DNA from: Desmodus rotundus
Lineage: Eukaryota > Chordata > Mammalia > Chiroptera > Phyllostomidae
NCBI RefSeq assembly: GCF_022682495.2
Contig: NC_071390.1
Span: forward strand, 150,264,583 to 150,328,582
Direction of reading: 5' to 3'
DNA: 64,000 nt
The number at the start of each line of letters is the position of its first letter. Position 1 is the first letter of the stretch. The translations under genes and the position numbers were made by a program. Below, in pieces: positions 23,989-34,439 of this stretch. Below the pieces are notes generated by a model, which worked only from the letters and a program-made list of their open reading frames with translations, made no database searches and was not told the DNA's origin.

Positions 23989-24305
23989 GAGCTATGGTCT
24001 GAATGTTGGTATCCCTCCAAAATCCATAGGTTGAAACCCTAACACCTAAACTAGGAGACGGGGCCTGTGGGAGGTGATTAGGTCATGAGAATGGAGCCCT
24101 CATGAACGGGATTAGTGCCCTTACAGAAGAGGTTCCAGAGAGCTCCCTGGCTCCTTCTGCTACGTGAAGACACCACGAAAAGTCTGCAACCCAGAAGAGA
24201 GCCCTTATCATTCATGACGGCACCCTTATCTCAGCCCCCCAACCCCCAGAAGGGTGAGCAATACATTTCTGTTGTTCATAAGCTGCCCAGTCCACACAGT
24301 CAGAC
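23989..24305 (+). mobile_element. MaLR LTR (MLT1/MST type), sense
   Basis: It opens 'gctatggtctgaatgttggt', continues 'ggaggtgattaggtcatgag' and 'cgggattagtgcccttacag', and ends near 'tttctgttgttcataagc'. The right border is decayed, so no duplication was read. Confidence 0.8.
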
Positions 24306-24339
24306 AATAGGGAGGCATGGGAGTAAGAAGGCCTCTCTA

Positions 24340-24520
24340 AGTGTAAGTGAAATTTACATATACAAAAATGCACAAGTCTGAAACGGACAGTTGGGTAAAT
24401 TTCCTTACCTATGTATCTGCCCATGAACTACTACTCAAATCCACATGTAGAATACTCCCTTCACCCTAGGTCAAAAGGTTTCCTTGGGTCCCTTTCTCAT
24501 CAATACCTCGCTCCCACCCA
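24340..24520 (-). mobile_element. Old L1 3' fragment, antisense
   Basis: Its word order ('aaatttacatatacaaaaat', 'aaatttccttacctatgtat', 'caaatccacatgtagaatac') fits L1M 3' ends read in antisense. Short and diverged. Confidence 0.5.
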
Positions 24521-24525
24521 CGCTA

Positions 24526-24880
24526 CCTGTCTTTGTCTGCTAGAGCTGCCATAACAAAATACCACAGACGGGGCGGGCGGTTTAGACAACACAAACTGAT
24601 TTCTGACAACTACGGCGATAGCTCCTTCCCTGGCTTGGCTGGGGCCTCCTTCGCACTGTGTGCTTGCATGCCCTCCTCTTTGCAGACCTGGAGAGAGGGA
24701 GGATTCTCTGGTGTCTTTTATGATAAGACCACTACTCCTATCGGATCAGGGCCTCACCCAGATGACCTCATTTAACCGTATTATATCCCCAAAGTCCCTG
24801 TCCGCAATTACAGTTCCACTGGAGGCTAGGGCTTCCACATATGAATTTGTGGGGGGACACAGCTCCGTCTAGAGCACCAC
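24526..24880 (-). mobile_element. MLT1-type LTR (ERVL-MaLR), antisense
   Basis: The antisense MaLR order is clear: 'gctgccataacaaaatacca' at the start, 'tggcttggctggggcctcct', 'gatgacctcatttaaccgta', 'ggaggctagggcttccacat', and 'atttgtggggggacacagct' at the end. Confidence 0.88.
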
Positions 24881-24924
24881 CACCACTCCCTGCTCCCCTA
24901 GCCTCTGGCTGGCAGCTGCTACTT

Positions 24925-25065
24925 CACTTATAACACTCAAAACTGGAAGCAACCCAGAAGTCCATCAACACACAAATGGGTAAGTGAACACTGTGTAAAC
25001 AATCTCATACAATGGAATACTCTTGTCGCAATATAAAGGAATGGACTACTGGTATATAGGATCCG
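24925..25065 (+). mobile_element. Old L1 3' fragment, sense
   Basis: The blocks 'actggaagcaacccagaagt', 'ccatcaacacacaaatgggt' and 'atacaatggaatactcttgt' represent the ORF2 C-terminus and start of the 3' UTR of L1M. The fragment is short and cut at both ends. Confidence 0.8.
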
Positions 25066-25959
25066 TTCAAGGTATTCCCCTGAGCCAATTGTGAATGAAG
25101 CAAAACAACAGAGGCCTTTGGAGCTTATAAATCCTGATCTCTGCCTAGACTACTCGAAAGGTTGGTTCATTCAAACCACGTTTAGTTATCCTCTCACACT
25201 TGAAAGCAAAATGTCAAGTCTTTCGGGGCCCTGCCTAACCACTGATAGGCCTGCCCCTCCAGGGGGTGATGGCACTCCCAGCTCAAAGCCCGAGTGGTTT
25301 CCAGTACAGCCTTGGTAATATGAAGCATAGCTTTCTTAGGGGAGGAATTGAGTTAGAAGGTTGGACTTTCCATTGTTTTTATTAAAGAACAATAGAATAG
25401 CCAGTTGGCTAAGGAAAAAACAGTTGTTCCAAATTAGGTGTAATTTTGAATTAGGTGCATATTGGCTTAACAGGTTTTACCCAAGTTGGTTTTTTACACA
25501 TAGGATGTTTTACTAAGTCCTAGAAAGATCGAGGTAGATTTCCATGTCCATTGTGGCTTGGCCTTACACTTTGTAAAATATCAAAGTACGTTTATTTTTA
25601 ACAGTTGTTCTGCCAATTTGAGTTAAATGAATTAACAGGAGAAAGGGCTTTTTTTAAAAAAATAAAAATCATATCTTTTGAGGCAGGGAGTTTTAATTCT
25701 CTCAAATGATAGATTTTAAAGTGAAGGCAGCTAGAACTTGAGCTCTGAGGTACGACGCCAAATGGCTCACGGTTCCGCAAAGGGCAGCGTTTCCCAGGCA
25801 GCAGATCGGGTTTTCCGTTCCCAGGGGTTTCATTCTCGTTTCTGTAAGTCTGGTTTTTATCCACAGGCCTTGCTTGCCTGATGTCCCAATTCTGCCTTTG
25901 GATTTTGCACTAGAACGGTATTAAGATGCCAGAGGCAGAGAATCCAGTGAGGCAGAGAG
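25066..25959. other. Unique non-genic DNA
   Basis: No gene or named repeat. AT-rich around 25370-25680, with a partly repeated phrase 'aattaggtg' at about 25431 and 25450. Confidence 0.5.
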
Positions 25960-26140
25960 GCAGGGTGTACGTGGTACCGCCAGAGAGACCCAGGTTTGAG
26001 TCCTCGATCCCCCAGCCTGGATGTGTGCCCTCAAACAAGTTATTTAGTTTTTCATCCTTTGTAAAATGGAAATAATAATGTCTACTTCTGAGCATTTGAC
26101 AAGAGATTGGAAATAGTGCCTGTGACGTGCCTGGCTTATT
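25960..26140 (+). repeat. MIR SINE, sense
   Basis: It reads 'gacccaggtttgagtcctcg', 'gtgtgccctcaaacaagtta', 'tttttcatcctttgtaaaat' and 'ggaaataataatgtctact', then a decayed 'gtgcctgtgacgtgcctggc'. Confidence 0.8.
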
Positions 26141-26229
26141 CATTTCCTACCACGCGTCACACACTTTATCAGTGGGGACAGAGCGGTGGACGAAATGACC
26201 TCTGCCCTCTTGGAACTCAGGGTGGTTCA

Positions 26230-27165
26230 ATAAACAGGCATGACTGCAGAAAAGACGCTCAACATCGCCGATCACCGGGAACTGCAAATCAAAGCCACAG
26301 TGAGATATCACCTCACACCCGTTAGAATGGCTATTATTTAAAAAATCAAAAGGTAACAAGTGTTGGTGAGAATGTGGAGAAATTGGAATCCTTGTGCACT
26401 GTGGGTGGGAATGTAAAATGATGCAGCCACTGTGAAGGACAGTATGAGGGTTCCTCAAAAAATTAAAAATACAGCTGCCATACAATCCAGCCACCCCACT
26501 TCTGGGTATTAATCCAGAAACGTTAAAATCAGGATCTCAGAGACCTAAGTGCACTCCTGTGTTCATTAAAGCGTTGTTGACAACAGCTGGAATGTGAAAA
26601 TAAGCTAAATGTTTATTGATGGATGAATGGATAAAGGAAATGTGGGATACCCATATGATGGAATAGTATTCAGTCTTAAAAAAGAAAACAAATCCTGCAA
26701 TACGCAACACCATGAGTGACTGTTAAGGACATTATGCCAAGTGGACTGAGCCCGTCACAGAACTAATACTGCACGACACCACTAACATGAAGCATCAGAG
26801 TACGCAGCCTCAGAATCAGAGAGTAGAACGGTGGTGGCCAAGGAGTGAGGAAAGGCAGAAATGGGGTGTTGCTACTCAACAAATACAAAGTTTCAGTTAT
26901 GCCAAATAAGTAAGGTCTACACATCTGCTGTACAACCTAACACCTACAGTTAATAATAATGTACAGTACGTTTAAAAAATTGTCCAGAGGCTAAACTTCA
27001 TGTTAAGTGCTCTACCACAATTTTTTAAAAGAAAAGGAAAAAGAAGAAATATTCTAAATCTAAATTTTGATGTTTGCATAATTTTGAAAATTTAAATTTG
27101 CTAAAAGTCATTAAATTGTATGGTATGTTAATTATACTTCAATACAGCTATTTTAAAAAAATAAT
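26230..27165 (+). mobile_element. Old L1 3' end (ORF2 C-terminus and 3' UTR), sense
   Basis: A continuous L1M-type 3' end: 'gaactgcaaatcaaagccac', 'ggctattatttaaaaaatca', 'gtgttggtgagaatgtggag', 'aaaattaaaaatacagctgc', 'cacttctgggtattaatcca', 'tggatgaatggataaaggaa', then UTR. Many stops and indels break the frame. The A-rich end is followed at once by a Ves SINE, which is compatible with insertion at the L1 tail. Confidence 0.9.
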
Positions 27166-27171
27166 AGATGG

Positions 27172-27352
27172 GTCCTGGCCAGGGTGGCTAAGTTGGCTGG
27201 AGTATCGTCCCACACCCAAAGGGTTGCCGCTTTGGTTCCTGGTCAGGGCACATACTTAAGTTGCAGGTTCGATCCCCAGTCTGGGCATGTACTGGAGGCA
27301 ACCAATTGGTGCTTCTCTCTCTCCCTTCCTCTCTCTCTAAAAGCAAGGAAAA
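27172..27352 (+). mobile_element. Ves SINE (bat-specific), sense
   Basis: It starts 'tcctggccagggtggctaag'. A B box 'ggttcgatccccag' lies near 27266-27279 and the 'ctggtcagggcacatactta' phrase just before. The CT-rich 3' body 'gcttctctctctcccttcct' and the A-rich tail complete it. It is more diverged than the copy at 54244-54444, so probably older. Confidence 0.88.
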
Positions 27353-27500
27353 AAATATCCTTGTGTATAGGAGACTGTTCTGCATGGTGTGGGCCCAGCT
27401 CCCACTCAGAAAAGCCAGTGGGGTGCCAGGTCCGGCACACAGGACCCACGCCCACAGATAGGTTCTCCCATGGAGAATCAGGCCTGCATTGTACCTAGGC

Positions 27501-27891
27501 TGCTATGAGGCTTGCTTTTGCTAAAATTCCCTCACCCTGTGTTTACTGCATATCTATAAAGTAACTTCCTAAAATCTATGCTAAACCTTCCAAGGCCTAG
27601 TGTAACAGGTTCAACCACTTTGCCCTTTACATTTGCAAATATCCTTCTTTTTTTGATGTAATTAGCAACATCCTCTCCTTTGTTTTCTGTAACCACCTCA
27701 AGAGAACCTGTGCATAGTAAATGAGGACCATCCTCAATGTAATGTGCCCAGAAAAGCAATAAAAGCCTGTCCAGGCAAGGGTGGGGGCTCTCTCCTCTTG
27801 AGAGAGTGGCTGTGCTGTCCCTTTTCCTCCACAGGACTCGATAGTCCATGTGAATTTGTCTCATCTCAGTCAGAACGCCGCGGATACTACA
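27501..27891 (+). mobile_element. Candidate ERV1-like solo LTR, sense
   Basis: It begins TG (27501) and ends CA (27890-27891), with GGCTG present at both borders (27498-27502 and 27892-27896), although that repeat overlaps the TG and so is not a clean duplication. There is an AATAAAAG box at 27758-27765. A CT/GA stem-loop ('ctctctcctcttgagagag') and a CpG-containing 3' part 'agaacgccgcggatactac' follow, in the order of U3-R-U5. No retroviral coding region is attached. A 125-codon antisense frame here is chance. Confidence 0.45.
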
Positions 27892-27929
27892 GGCTGGTGT
27901 CCGCATCACTTGTGTGAGGATTAAAAAAG

Positions 27930-28462
27930 ATTTTTTAAATAGTAGGTGGAATAATATTCAGCACTAAAAAGAAGCGAGCTATCAAGGTGTGAAAAAACAT
28001 GGAAGAAACTTAAATGCATATTACTGAGTGAAAGAAGCCAATCTGAGAAGGCTATGCACTGTATGATTCCAACATGTGACATTCTGGAAAAGGTAAAACT
28101 ATGCGGACAATAAAATGCAGTGGTTGCCAGGGATGGACCGGGAGGCAATGAACAGGTGGAACACAGGATTTCTAGGGCAGTGAAACTACTCTGGGATTAT
28201 AATAATGGATACAGGTCACTACACATTTGTCCAAACTTATAGAATGGATACCAGGAGTAAATCCTAAGGCAAACAAACTTTGGGTGATTATAATGTGTCC
28301 GTGCAGATTTATGCTTGGAACGAGTACACCATTCTGGTGAGTGACGTTAGTAATTAAGGCGGCTACGCATGTGTAGGGGCAGGAGTATATGGGAAATCTT
28401 CGTGTCTTCCTCTTAATTTAACTATAAACCTAGAAATGCTATAAAAAATAGTCTTAAAAATG
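27930..28462 (+). mobile_element. Old L1 3' end of a second L1M subfamily, sense
   Basis: Characteristic phrases are 'aataatattcagcactaaaa', 'gaaacttaaatgcatattac', 'ctatgcactgtatgattcca', 'gtggttgccagggatggacc' and 'ctataaacctagaaatgcta', ending A-rich. The 3' UTR differs from that at 26230-27165, so these are two separate insertions of different subfamilies. Confidence 0.88.
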
Positions 28463-28599
28463 CAACAGTCCCATCTCCTTCAAATCTGCGTGATGTCACC
28501 ATTCCCCATCAGACCTTCTTTGTCTGCCCCACGATTTTTTCTCAGTCACTTTCTTATATATTATATAGTTACCATATGTAACTACCTCTAAATTGAACA

Positions 28600-28892
28600 T
28601 TTATTTTCACACCTCAATACACAAGAATCAGGATGTATTTAATAATTGACAGCTATTAGTAGTATTCTTTCTCTTCCTTTAGTGCACCTTATATTATTGG
28701 CATCTTAAAGACAATAAACTGCAGTGTTATATTATTGTTTCTTATCTACTTTCCCTTGAGAATATCAGCTTAATAAGGGCAGGGATTTTTATTTTGTTCA
28801 CTGCTGTATTCCAAGTGGCTAAAATAGTGCCTAATGTGTAGTAGGTCCTCACAAACATTTGTTGAATGAATGAATGAATGAATGATGCCATG
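28600..28892 (+). repeat. L2 LINE 3' end with GAAT tail, sense
   Basis: L2 tail: 'aagggcagggatttttattt', 'gttcactgctgtattccaag', 'aatagtgcctaatgtgtagt', ending in four to five GAAT units, the normal L2 terminus. The left part from about 28470 may belong to the same copy. Confidence 0.88.
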
Positions 28893-30744
28893 CTGGCTGT
28901 TAGTAAACTGATAATAAAACAAAGGAACTAAATTAAAAGATTAGATGAGGTATTAGTAGAGCAACCTCTTTTCATTATTCCCTCACTGTTCTATTCTGGG
29001 AATACCGGGAACCAGCCTGGGAAGGAGGAATGTGAGTGAGTCACCGGGGCTCATCCTCGGGCGTGAAGTGACCTCCCGAGACCTTTGGGAAGGTTAAGAA
29101 GACAGTTACTATGGTCAGCTCAGCTCTAGCAGCTTCTGTCCATACTGTCGCTCCTCTGAAGCACCAACTCATCACATTCCCTAGATAGTGTTGAGGGCAG
29201 GCCAGTCCTGCGGGAAACGTGCTTAGATGGTGTCCCCCCACCCCCTCCACCGGTCAATTCATCTTTCTGACATGCCTCCATTGTCCAGGAGTCACCTGCA
29301 CCCCAGAGCAGGCTCAGTCTTTCAGTTTTGTTTGCCACCATTGCTTTGGCCCTTGTTAGCTGTGACCTGGAGGCCCCTGAGGTTGGGCAGGGGTGGGTGG
29401 TTTCCTGGACGGTGTGGAGGGGCTGTGCAGCACTCACTACTGACCGCCCCGGGGCAGGACTCACTCCAGGCCTGCGCCTGCATGCCTGGGAATAGTTTGT
29501 TTCCCTGTCAGAGGAGTGTCTGCTCTGGTTCCCATTAGCCAGCGTTTACTGGCCCTGTCACAGACCACCCCTTTGCTTTCACTCAGTTTCAAGGGGCAAA
29601 TTTTATACCGTCCCTCCCTCTTGCCACCCCTTTGGAAGGGATCGAAGGGTCCAGGAGCTGAGAAAACCTATCTGGGAGATAAGTACTTGGAGTGGAGATC
29701 CCCTTTCTTAAACAGCTTGAAGATGCTTTACTTTTTCTCTTTCAACCAACACGCCTGGGGCCCACAAAAATGTTTTCGTTTCTTTTAAAATCAGATGGAA
29801 AAAACATACACTTTTAGGGTTAAAAAATGGTTTTACTTTTGTCTGACAGCAAAGAATTTTCAGGTCTAGGAAAATCTATTACATTTTGCCTAAAATTAAA
29901 ATGTGGAAGTGTTTAAAGTTATTTCAAAAGTAATTTTCAATTTTGATGTGATTCTGAGGAAGGGGCCCGGGAAAGTCACAGGGCAGGCCTGTTTATTGCC
30001 AGATTAGGGAGGTGGTCTTGTTCATGTGAGGCGGGTGGATTGGGCACCTCTGGGGCTGTGGCCAGCCCCCCGGAGTTTCTCAGGGAAAGGGCACTGCTAT
30101 GTCTTGAGTGCCCCTCTGTGGTAAGCCTGGTGCCGGGCGTTTGAGGTGCACAGTCGCACTGAAGCCATATAAGGGAGCCCATGGGATGGCCCCATTTTAT
30201 AACACATTTAAGGAGCTCCTCCCTACCCAGCCCCTCACCCTCTCCTCCATATTTCCCTTTCTTAAAAAAATTAACTCTCATGTTCGTAAATCCTTCTCCA
30301 TTAGCTTATCCAAATGTTGTTTTGGAATTTTTTTAATGCTTTTTTTTTAATCTTTAAATTAGAACCAGAAAGATGGGTTTTGATGGAGGACAAACTTAGT
30401 TTTCGAAGAAGTTTTGATTGTATTCGACATTGGGCCTGAAACCTCGGTCTTGATAGCCTGCCTGCCTTGGAGAAACATGTCGATTTTTACTTATTTTTTA
30501 AAAATGTTTAAAATTTCCAAAGATAATTTAAAAACAATCTCATGATCAAATTTTAGCTGCGTGGGACCTCACACAGACACCCGAGCTGCCCTCAGAATGC
30601 GGCCCGCAGGCCCTCCATTAGGGGAAACAGGAAACAGAGTTCGCGCCCTGGAAACCACTGGCTGGACCTCGGGGAAAACAAAGAGTGCCGTCTTCAGGGG
30701 CCCTGGTTCCCTGATTGAACAACTGGGTCCCAGCCTTCACTGAA
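28893..30744. other. Unique non-genic DNA
   Basis: Open frames of about 100 codons on both strands at 29041-29538 overlap in GC-rich sequence with no domain. AT-rich tracts lie at 29790-29960 and 30300-30560. No repeat named and no splice-bounded exon supported. Confidence 0.5.
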
Positions 30745-30855
30745 CGGCCCTGAGCGCCTGCTCTGTTCTGTGTTGGGCACTGTGCTGGCAGCTGGGGATT
30801 AAAGCATAAATGCGAAGTTGCCCCAGCCCTCCAGTCGTTCCCAGTCTAATGGGAC
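30745..30855 (-). repeat. L2 or MIR-type 3' end, antisense
   Basis: The phrases 'gcctgctctgttctgtgttg' and 'ggcactgtgctggcagctgg' fit the antisense L2 tail ('cctactatgtgccaggcact'). Confidence 0.65.
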
Positions 30856-30939
30856 CAGCGCCCTGGCCCAGGCCACCCTAACCTTTCGCCCTGACTGGTC
30901 TGTCTGCATCCACCCTTCTCCCCTTCACTTGTGACAGAG

Positions 30940-31365
30940 GGTCCTGTTCATATGTGTCAGATCAGGCCCCTCCTCTGCTTTTCTAGACCAGGCCACGCCC
31001 ACTCCCCAGTTCAGGCCCACAGGGCTCACTCCCCACCTCCTTCAGGGCATTCCTCAAATGTCAGATCAGTGAGGCTTCCCCCGACTTCCCTATTCCATAG
31101 TGTAGCCCCTATTCTGAGCCTCCGAATGCCTTTTCCCGCAGTGACTTCATTCCGTTACACTTACCATCAGCTAATCGTACCGTGTATTTTACCTATTTAC
31201 TTTCATTGTCTCCCCTTTGCTTCTCAAGAGCAAATATTTTGTCTGTTTTATAGCCAACTGCTTCACTCCCAACTAGGGAGTACCTAGGATAGTGCCTAGA
31301 GTATAGCGGTTGCTCAATAAGAATTTCTTTATTTTTTGAATAAATAAGTGACTGAATGAAGGATT
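30940..31365 (+). repeat. L2 LINE 3' end, sense
   Basis: It is well ordered over about 420 bp: 'ccttcagggcattcctcaaa', 'tttacttacattgtctcc'-like block near 31196, 'gagcaaatattttgtctgtt', 'aggatagtgcctagagtata' and 'ggttgctcaataagaatttc', with a decayed 'gaataaataagtgactgaat' tail. Confidence 0.88.
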
Positions 31366-31399
31366 CGTGTCAAACAAGCAAATGCCACATAGGTTTGCT

Positions 31400-31930
31400 A
31401 TGCAGAGAGGAAGAATCCCCTCAGCTTACTGAAATCTGGAAGGCTAACTGAAAGGTGACTTTGCACTTGACCTCAAAGGCTGAGTAGCACTTAGGCAGGT
31501 GAAGGGAAAGGGAAAGGTGCTCAAGCAGAGGGAGCAGTGGAAGTGAAAGAAGGTGCCCACTCAGGAACTGCAAGTAGATTGGGTGCAACGGGAGCGCAGG
31601 GTGTATGTGGGAGGGGCAACGGCATGAAACAAGGTTGGAAATGCAGACCAGCTGCAGCTTGCATCCAGCTAAAGAAGTTTGACTTCTTTTGCAGGTGACA
31701 GGGAGCTATTGAAGGTTCTTAAGCAGAAGAGAGCCACCGCTGCACTTAAGTTTTAAGCAGACCTCTCTGGAAGTCCTGTGGGGGAAATATTGGGAGGAAG
31801 CTGGAGACTGGAGGCAGGGAAACCAGCTTCAAGTGTTGCTGCAGTAGAACTGTTGAAAGATGACAATTACGTGCAGCAGTGACAGTGGGTGTGACAAAGA
31901 GGTGGCATTTAAGAGATATTGGGGTAGTAG
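31400..31930 (-). repeat. L2 LINE, antisense
   Basis: The antisense interior of L2 ORF2 is readable: 'aagcagagggagcagtggaa', 'gacagggagctattgaaggt', 'aagcagaagagagccaccgc' and 'gctgcagtagaactgttgaa'. It faces the sense L2 immediately upstream. Confidence 0.8.
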
Positions 31931-32019
31931 ACTCTAAAGGACAAAGGGGAAACGAAGTCTGGCTTGAGCAGAAAAAGACTAGAATGACTCTTCCAAATGT
32001 CTTTTGGGTAATTGAGGTA

Positions 32020-32165
32020 AATATGTAAATTCATCCCACAAACATTTAGTGAAAACCTACTATGTACCAGGCATTAATCTAGGCACTAAGAATATGGCTT
32101 TGAACAAAATGGAAAAGCCCAAGTAGAGGAGATTCTCAGTAAATAAATGAAAAAATAGCAATCAG
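32020..32165 (-). repeat. L2 LINE 3' end, antisense
   Basis: It reads 'cccacaaacatttagtgaaa', 'acctactatgtaccaggcat' and 'taatctaggcactaagaata', the reverse complement of the L2 tail. Confidence 0.8.
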
Positions 32166-32337
32166 GCTCATCACAACTTCAGAATGAGATAAGCCTGATG
32201 ACAAAAATAAAGCTCAATAAAAAGATGGAGCACAAAGTTTATTTTTTGCGGGAGTCAGGGAACAATTCTCTCAGAAGGAGATACTAGAGCACAGGAAAGC
32301 CATGTAAAGAGCAGGTTCAGTTCTCCATCAGCACATA

Positions 32338-32500
32338 GGACTGGGATGTGGATTTGGTCCCTGGTTAGGGCATGCGTGGGAGGCAGCCAATCGATGTTTC
32401 TCTCACACGCCAGTGTTTCTCTCTCTCTCCTTCCCTTCCCCTCTCTCTCTATAAATATATCCTCGGGTGAAGATTAAAAAGAAAACAAAAATAAAAAGGT
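32338..32500 (+). mobile_element. Ves SINE, 5' truncated, sense
   Basis: The tRNA-like head and its boxes are missing. The remainder keeps 'tttggtccctggttagggca', 'tgggaggcagccaatcgatg', 'tttctctcacacgccagtgt', the CT-rich body and an A-rich end 'aagattaaaaagaaaac'. It cannot carry a full Pol III promoter. Confidence 0.8.
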
Positions 32501-32974
32501 ACAGAGAGCTGATGTGAGAACTGAGCAGGGAAAAGAGGTAAAGGGATTTTATTTCATTTTGTTTTTTGCTGCATAGTTGTGTGCAGGTAGAAATTATTCT
32601 GTAGAAGAAGGGAAAACTAAAGATGCAGAGGAGAGAAGGGTGAGTGTAGTAGCCCAACCCTGACTAAGCAGGAGGACGGTAGGCGGCACACCGTGGCGCG
32701 CTGGTTACAGGTACAGGTGCTGTCCCCCTGCTGTAAGAGAAGGGCAGCTGGGGACACAGGGGCGTGGTCCTGCCAGGAGGAGCCGTCTCCAGTTGTTTTC
32801 AGTTCCTCGCAGAAATAGGCAGCTGAGAGTGAGAAAACAGAGTAGATGCTGGAATTTTGAGGAGCAGGGGGAAAATATGAAGAGCAGCCACAGGATCAGG
32901 TGAGCCAGTTGAACGGCAGATCTGTTAGGGTCGTTAGGCAACGGTGATGCTCATCTAAGATGGACTGTCCTTCA
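32501..32974. other. Unique non-genic DNA
   Basis: No gene or named repeat. Confidence 0.5.
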
Positions 32975-33011
32975 GTCCCCCCCACCCAGCTTTATGGAGA
33001 CACACTTGACA

Positions 33012-33590
33012 TACAAGGGGGAACCGCCCAAAATGGAATTACCTTCTGGAGGGTGGGCCCCTTATAGTACAGGCTTCCCCTACGAGGTGAGTGTTCTAGA
33101 AACCCATCTGTATCAGTGTACTAGTGGTGTTGTTGTGAGAGGCTGCATTCAGCTTCAGTGAATTTTTTTGAAGTGTCTTTCAATGCATTTGCCCATTTCA
33201 TGATGGGTGATTTACAAGCGCACCTGCCCACACCGTAAGAAGGTTCGGCAGTTTTGGACCACAAATGCCGTCATCCCTGTGCCCCTCCCTCCTTAGTCAC
33301 CCAATCTTACCCCAGGTGAGTTTTTTGTTTCTTTGTTTCCCTGAATGAAAAAAGTCCTCAAAGAGAAACGTTTTGCCAGTGTGGAAGAGGTGAAACAAAA
33401 AGTGGCAGAAGCACTAAGAGACATCAAAATCGATGAGTTCAGAAACTGTTTTGAGCAGTAGAAAACATATCTCGACAGATGTATTAGATCAAATGGAGAG
33501 TATTTTGAAGGTGACTGAAATTTAACCATGTAAGAATAAATTAGCAATTTTTAATAAATAAATTCCTAGTTTTGGGGGGTCCCCCTCATA
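33012..33590 (+). mobile_element. Internally deleted mariner transposon with fossil transposase 3' end
   Basis: TA dinucleotides flank it (33012-33013 and 33589-33590). The terminal repeats match: the left end reads 'caagggggaaccgcccaaaa' and the right end, in reverse complement, 'tgagggggaccccccaaaac'. From about 33180 a broken transposase is readable: an APAHT-like site (where the family has DNAPAH; the Asp position is lost), PVPLPP, then FASVEEVKQKVAEALRDIKI, DEFRNCFEQ, a stop, and SNGEYFEGD before the natural end. Stops and frame breaks rule out activity. A full mariner is about 1.3 kb, so much of the 5' coding half is gone. Confidence 0.88.
33293..33514 (+). pseudogene. Mariner transposase, C-terminal remnant
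   Basis: The conserved C-terminal part of a mariner (DD34D) transposase, in the family order: DEFRNCFEQ, then a premature stop where Trp is usual, then SNGEYFEGD, then a terminal stop. It is related to the domain co-opted in SETMAR, but this copy is broken and lacks the N-terminal DNA-binding part. Nothing suggests that it is expressed. Confidence 0.85.
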
Positions 33591-33898
33591 TAACAATATG
33601 TAAGTGTAAGGCATACAATGTGTTAATTTGATAGACTTGTGTGTTGGGAAGTGATTACCACAGTAGCATTAGTTAACACTTCTACCTGTCACATAATTAC
33701 CTTTGTGTGTGTGTGTGGTGGCAGGATGTAAGAGCTTCGCAACTCTCAAGTATGTGATGCAGATTGTTAACTGCAATGCCCATGCGGGCATGAGAGTGCC
33801 AGGACTCACTCATGTCATATACGGAAGATAGTACCCTGGGAATGACGTCTCCCTGTGTCCCCACACCAGGCACCGGCAGCCATCATTCCGCTCTCCAG

Positions 33899-34439
33899 TC
33901 CCTCCTTCCTTTCTTTTTTTAATGAAAGCTGTTAGTATGTGACTTGCAAACTGGCAGCTCCAAATCACCTCCAAAAACATTTGTTGTCAACATCAACAAT
34001 AAGTATTTTTCGGACTATAAGACACACTTCCTTGCCAAATTTGGGAGGAAAATAGGGGTACATCTTACAGTCCAAATGTAGCTTACCTGGCTTGCTGGGG
34101 GAGGGGGGAGTGCGGTGGTGGAGCGGGGTTTTTTTTTCCAATTTTCCTCTTTTAAAACCTAGGTACATCTTACGGCCCAGTGCGTCTTATAGTCTGAAAG
34201 ACACGGTAGGTGGGTAATACAGGAAGTTAATTGGGTAATGCAGTAAGACAACGAGGGGGAAGGGCAGCTTAGAACGCACATGCTCTGGTTTGCTTGAAAT
34301 ACAAGGTTGTTGTTCCACGTCCACATATCCCTGTCTATCTTCTCGTTCACCCCCCATTTGTGACCACCGTCCACAGATTGCTGAGCGTGCAAAATCAGGG
34401 AGGCAGAAGGTAGTCACAAGTTTCGGCATTCTCGCCGCC
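33899..34439 (-). mobile_element. Retrocopy-like insert with 13-bp target duplication
   Basis: The 13-bp sequence 'ttccgctctccag' occurs at 33886-33898 and again at 34440-34452, flanking a 541-bp insert. On the minus strand the insert begins CpG-rich 'ggcggcgagaatgccgaaac' and ends with ATTAAA (complement at 33918-33923) and a degenerate A/G-rich tail. A GC-rich 5' start, a 3' A-rich end and a target duplication are the marks of L1-mediated reverse transcription of a cellular RNA. An 80-codon frame from the first ATG shows no family I know. The source gene is unidentified; an unknown SINE is the alternative. Confidence 0.65.
34000..34208. mobile_element. Palindromic short DNA transposon (MITE) nested in the retrocopy-like insert
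   Basis: TA flanks lie at 34000-34001 and 34207-34208. The left terminus 'gtatttttcggactataaga' is matched in reverse by the right terminus 'gcgtcttatagtctgaaaga'. A further inner inverted copy ('gtacatcttacagtcc') makes the left half fold on itself around 'aaatttggg'. No coding potential. The ends share the pattern C(C/T)GTATTTT(T/G)C with the element at 9611-9931. Tc1/mariner-like TA targeting is inferred. Confidence 0.75.
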
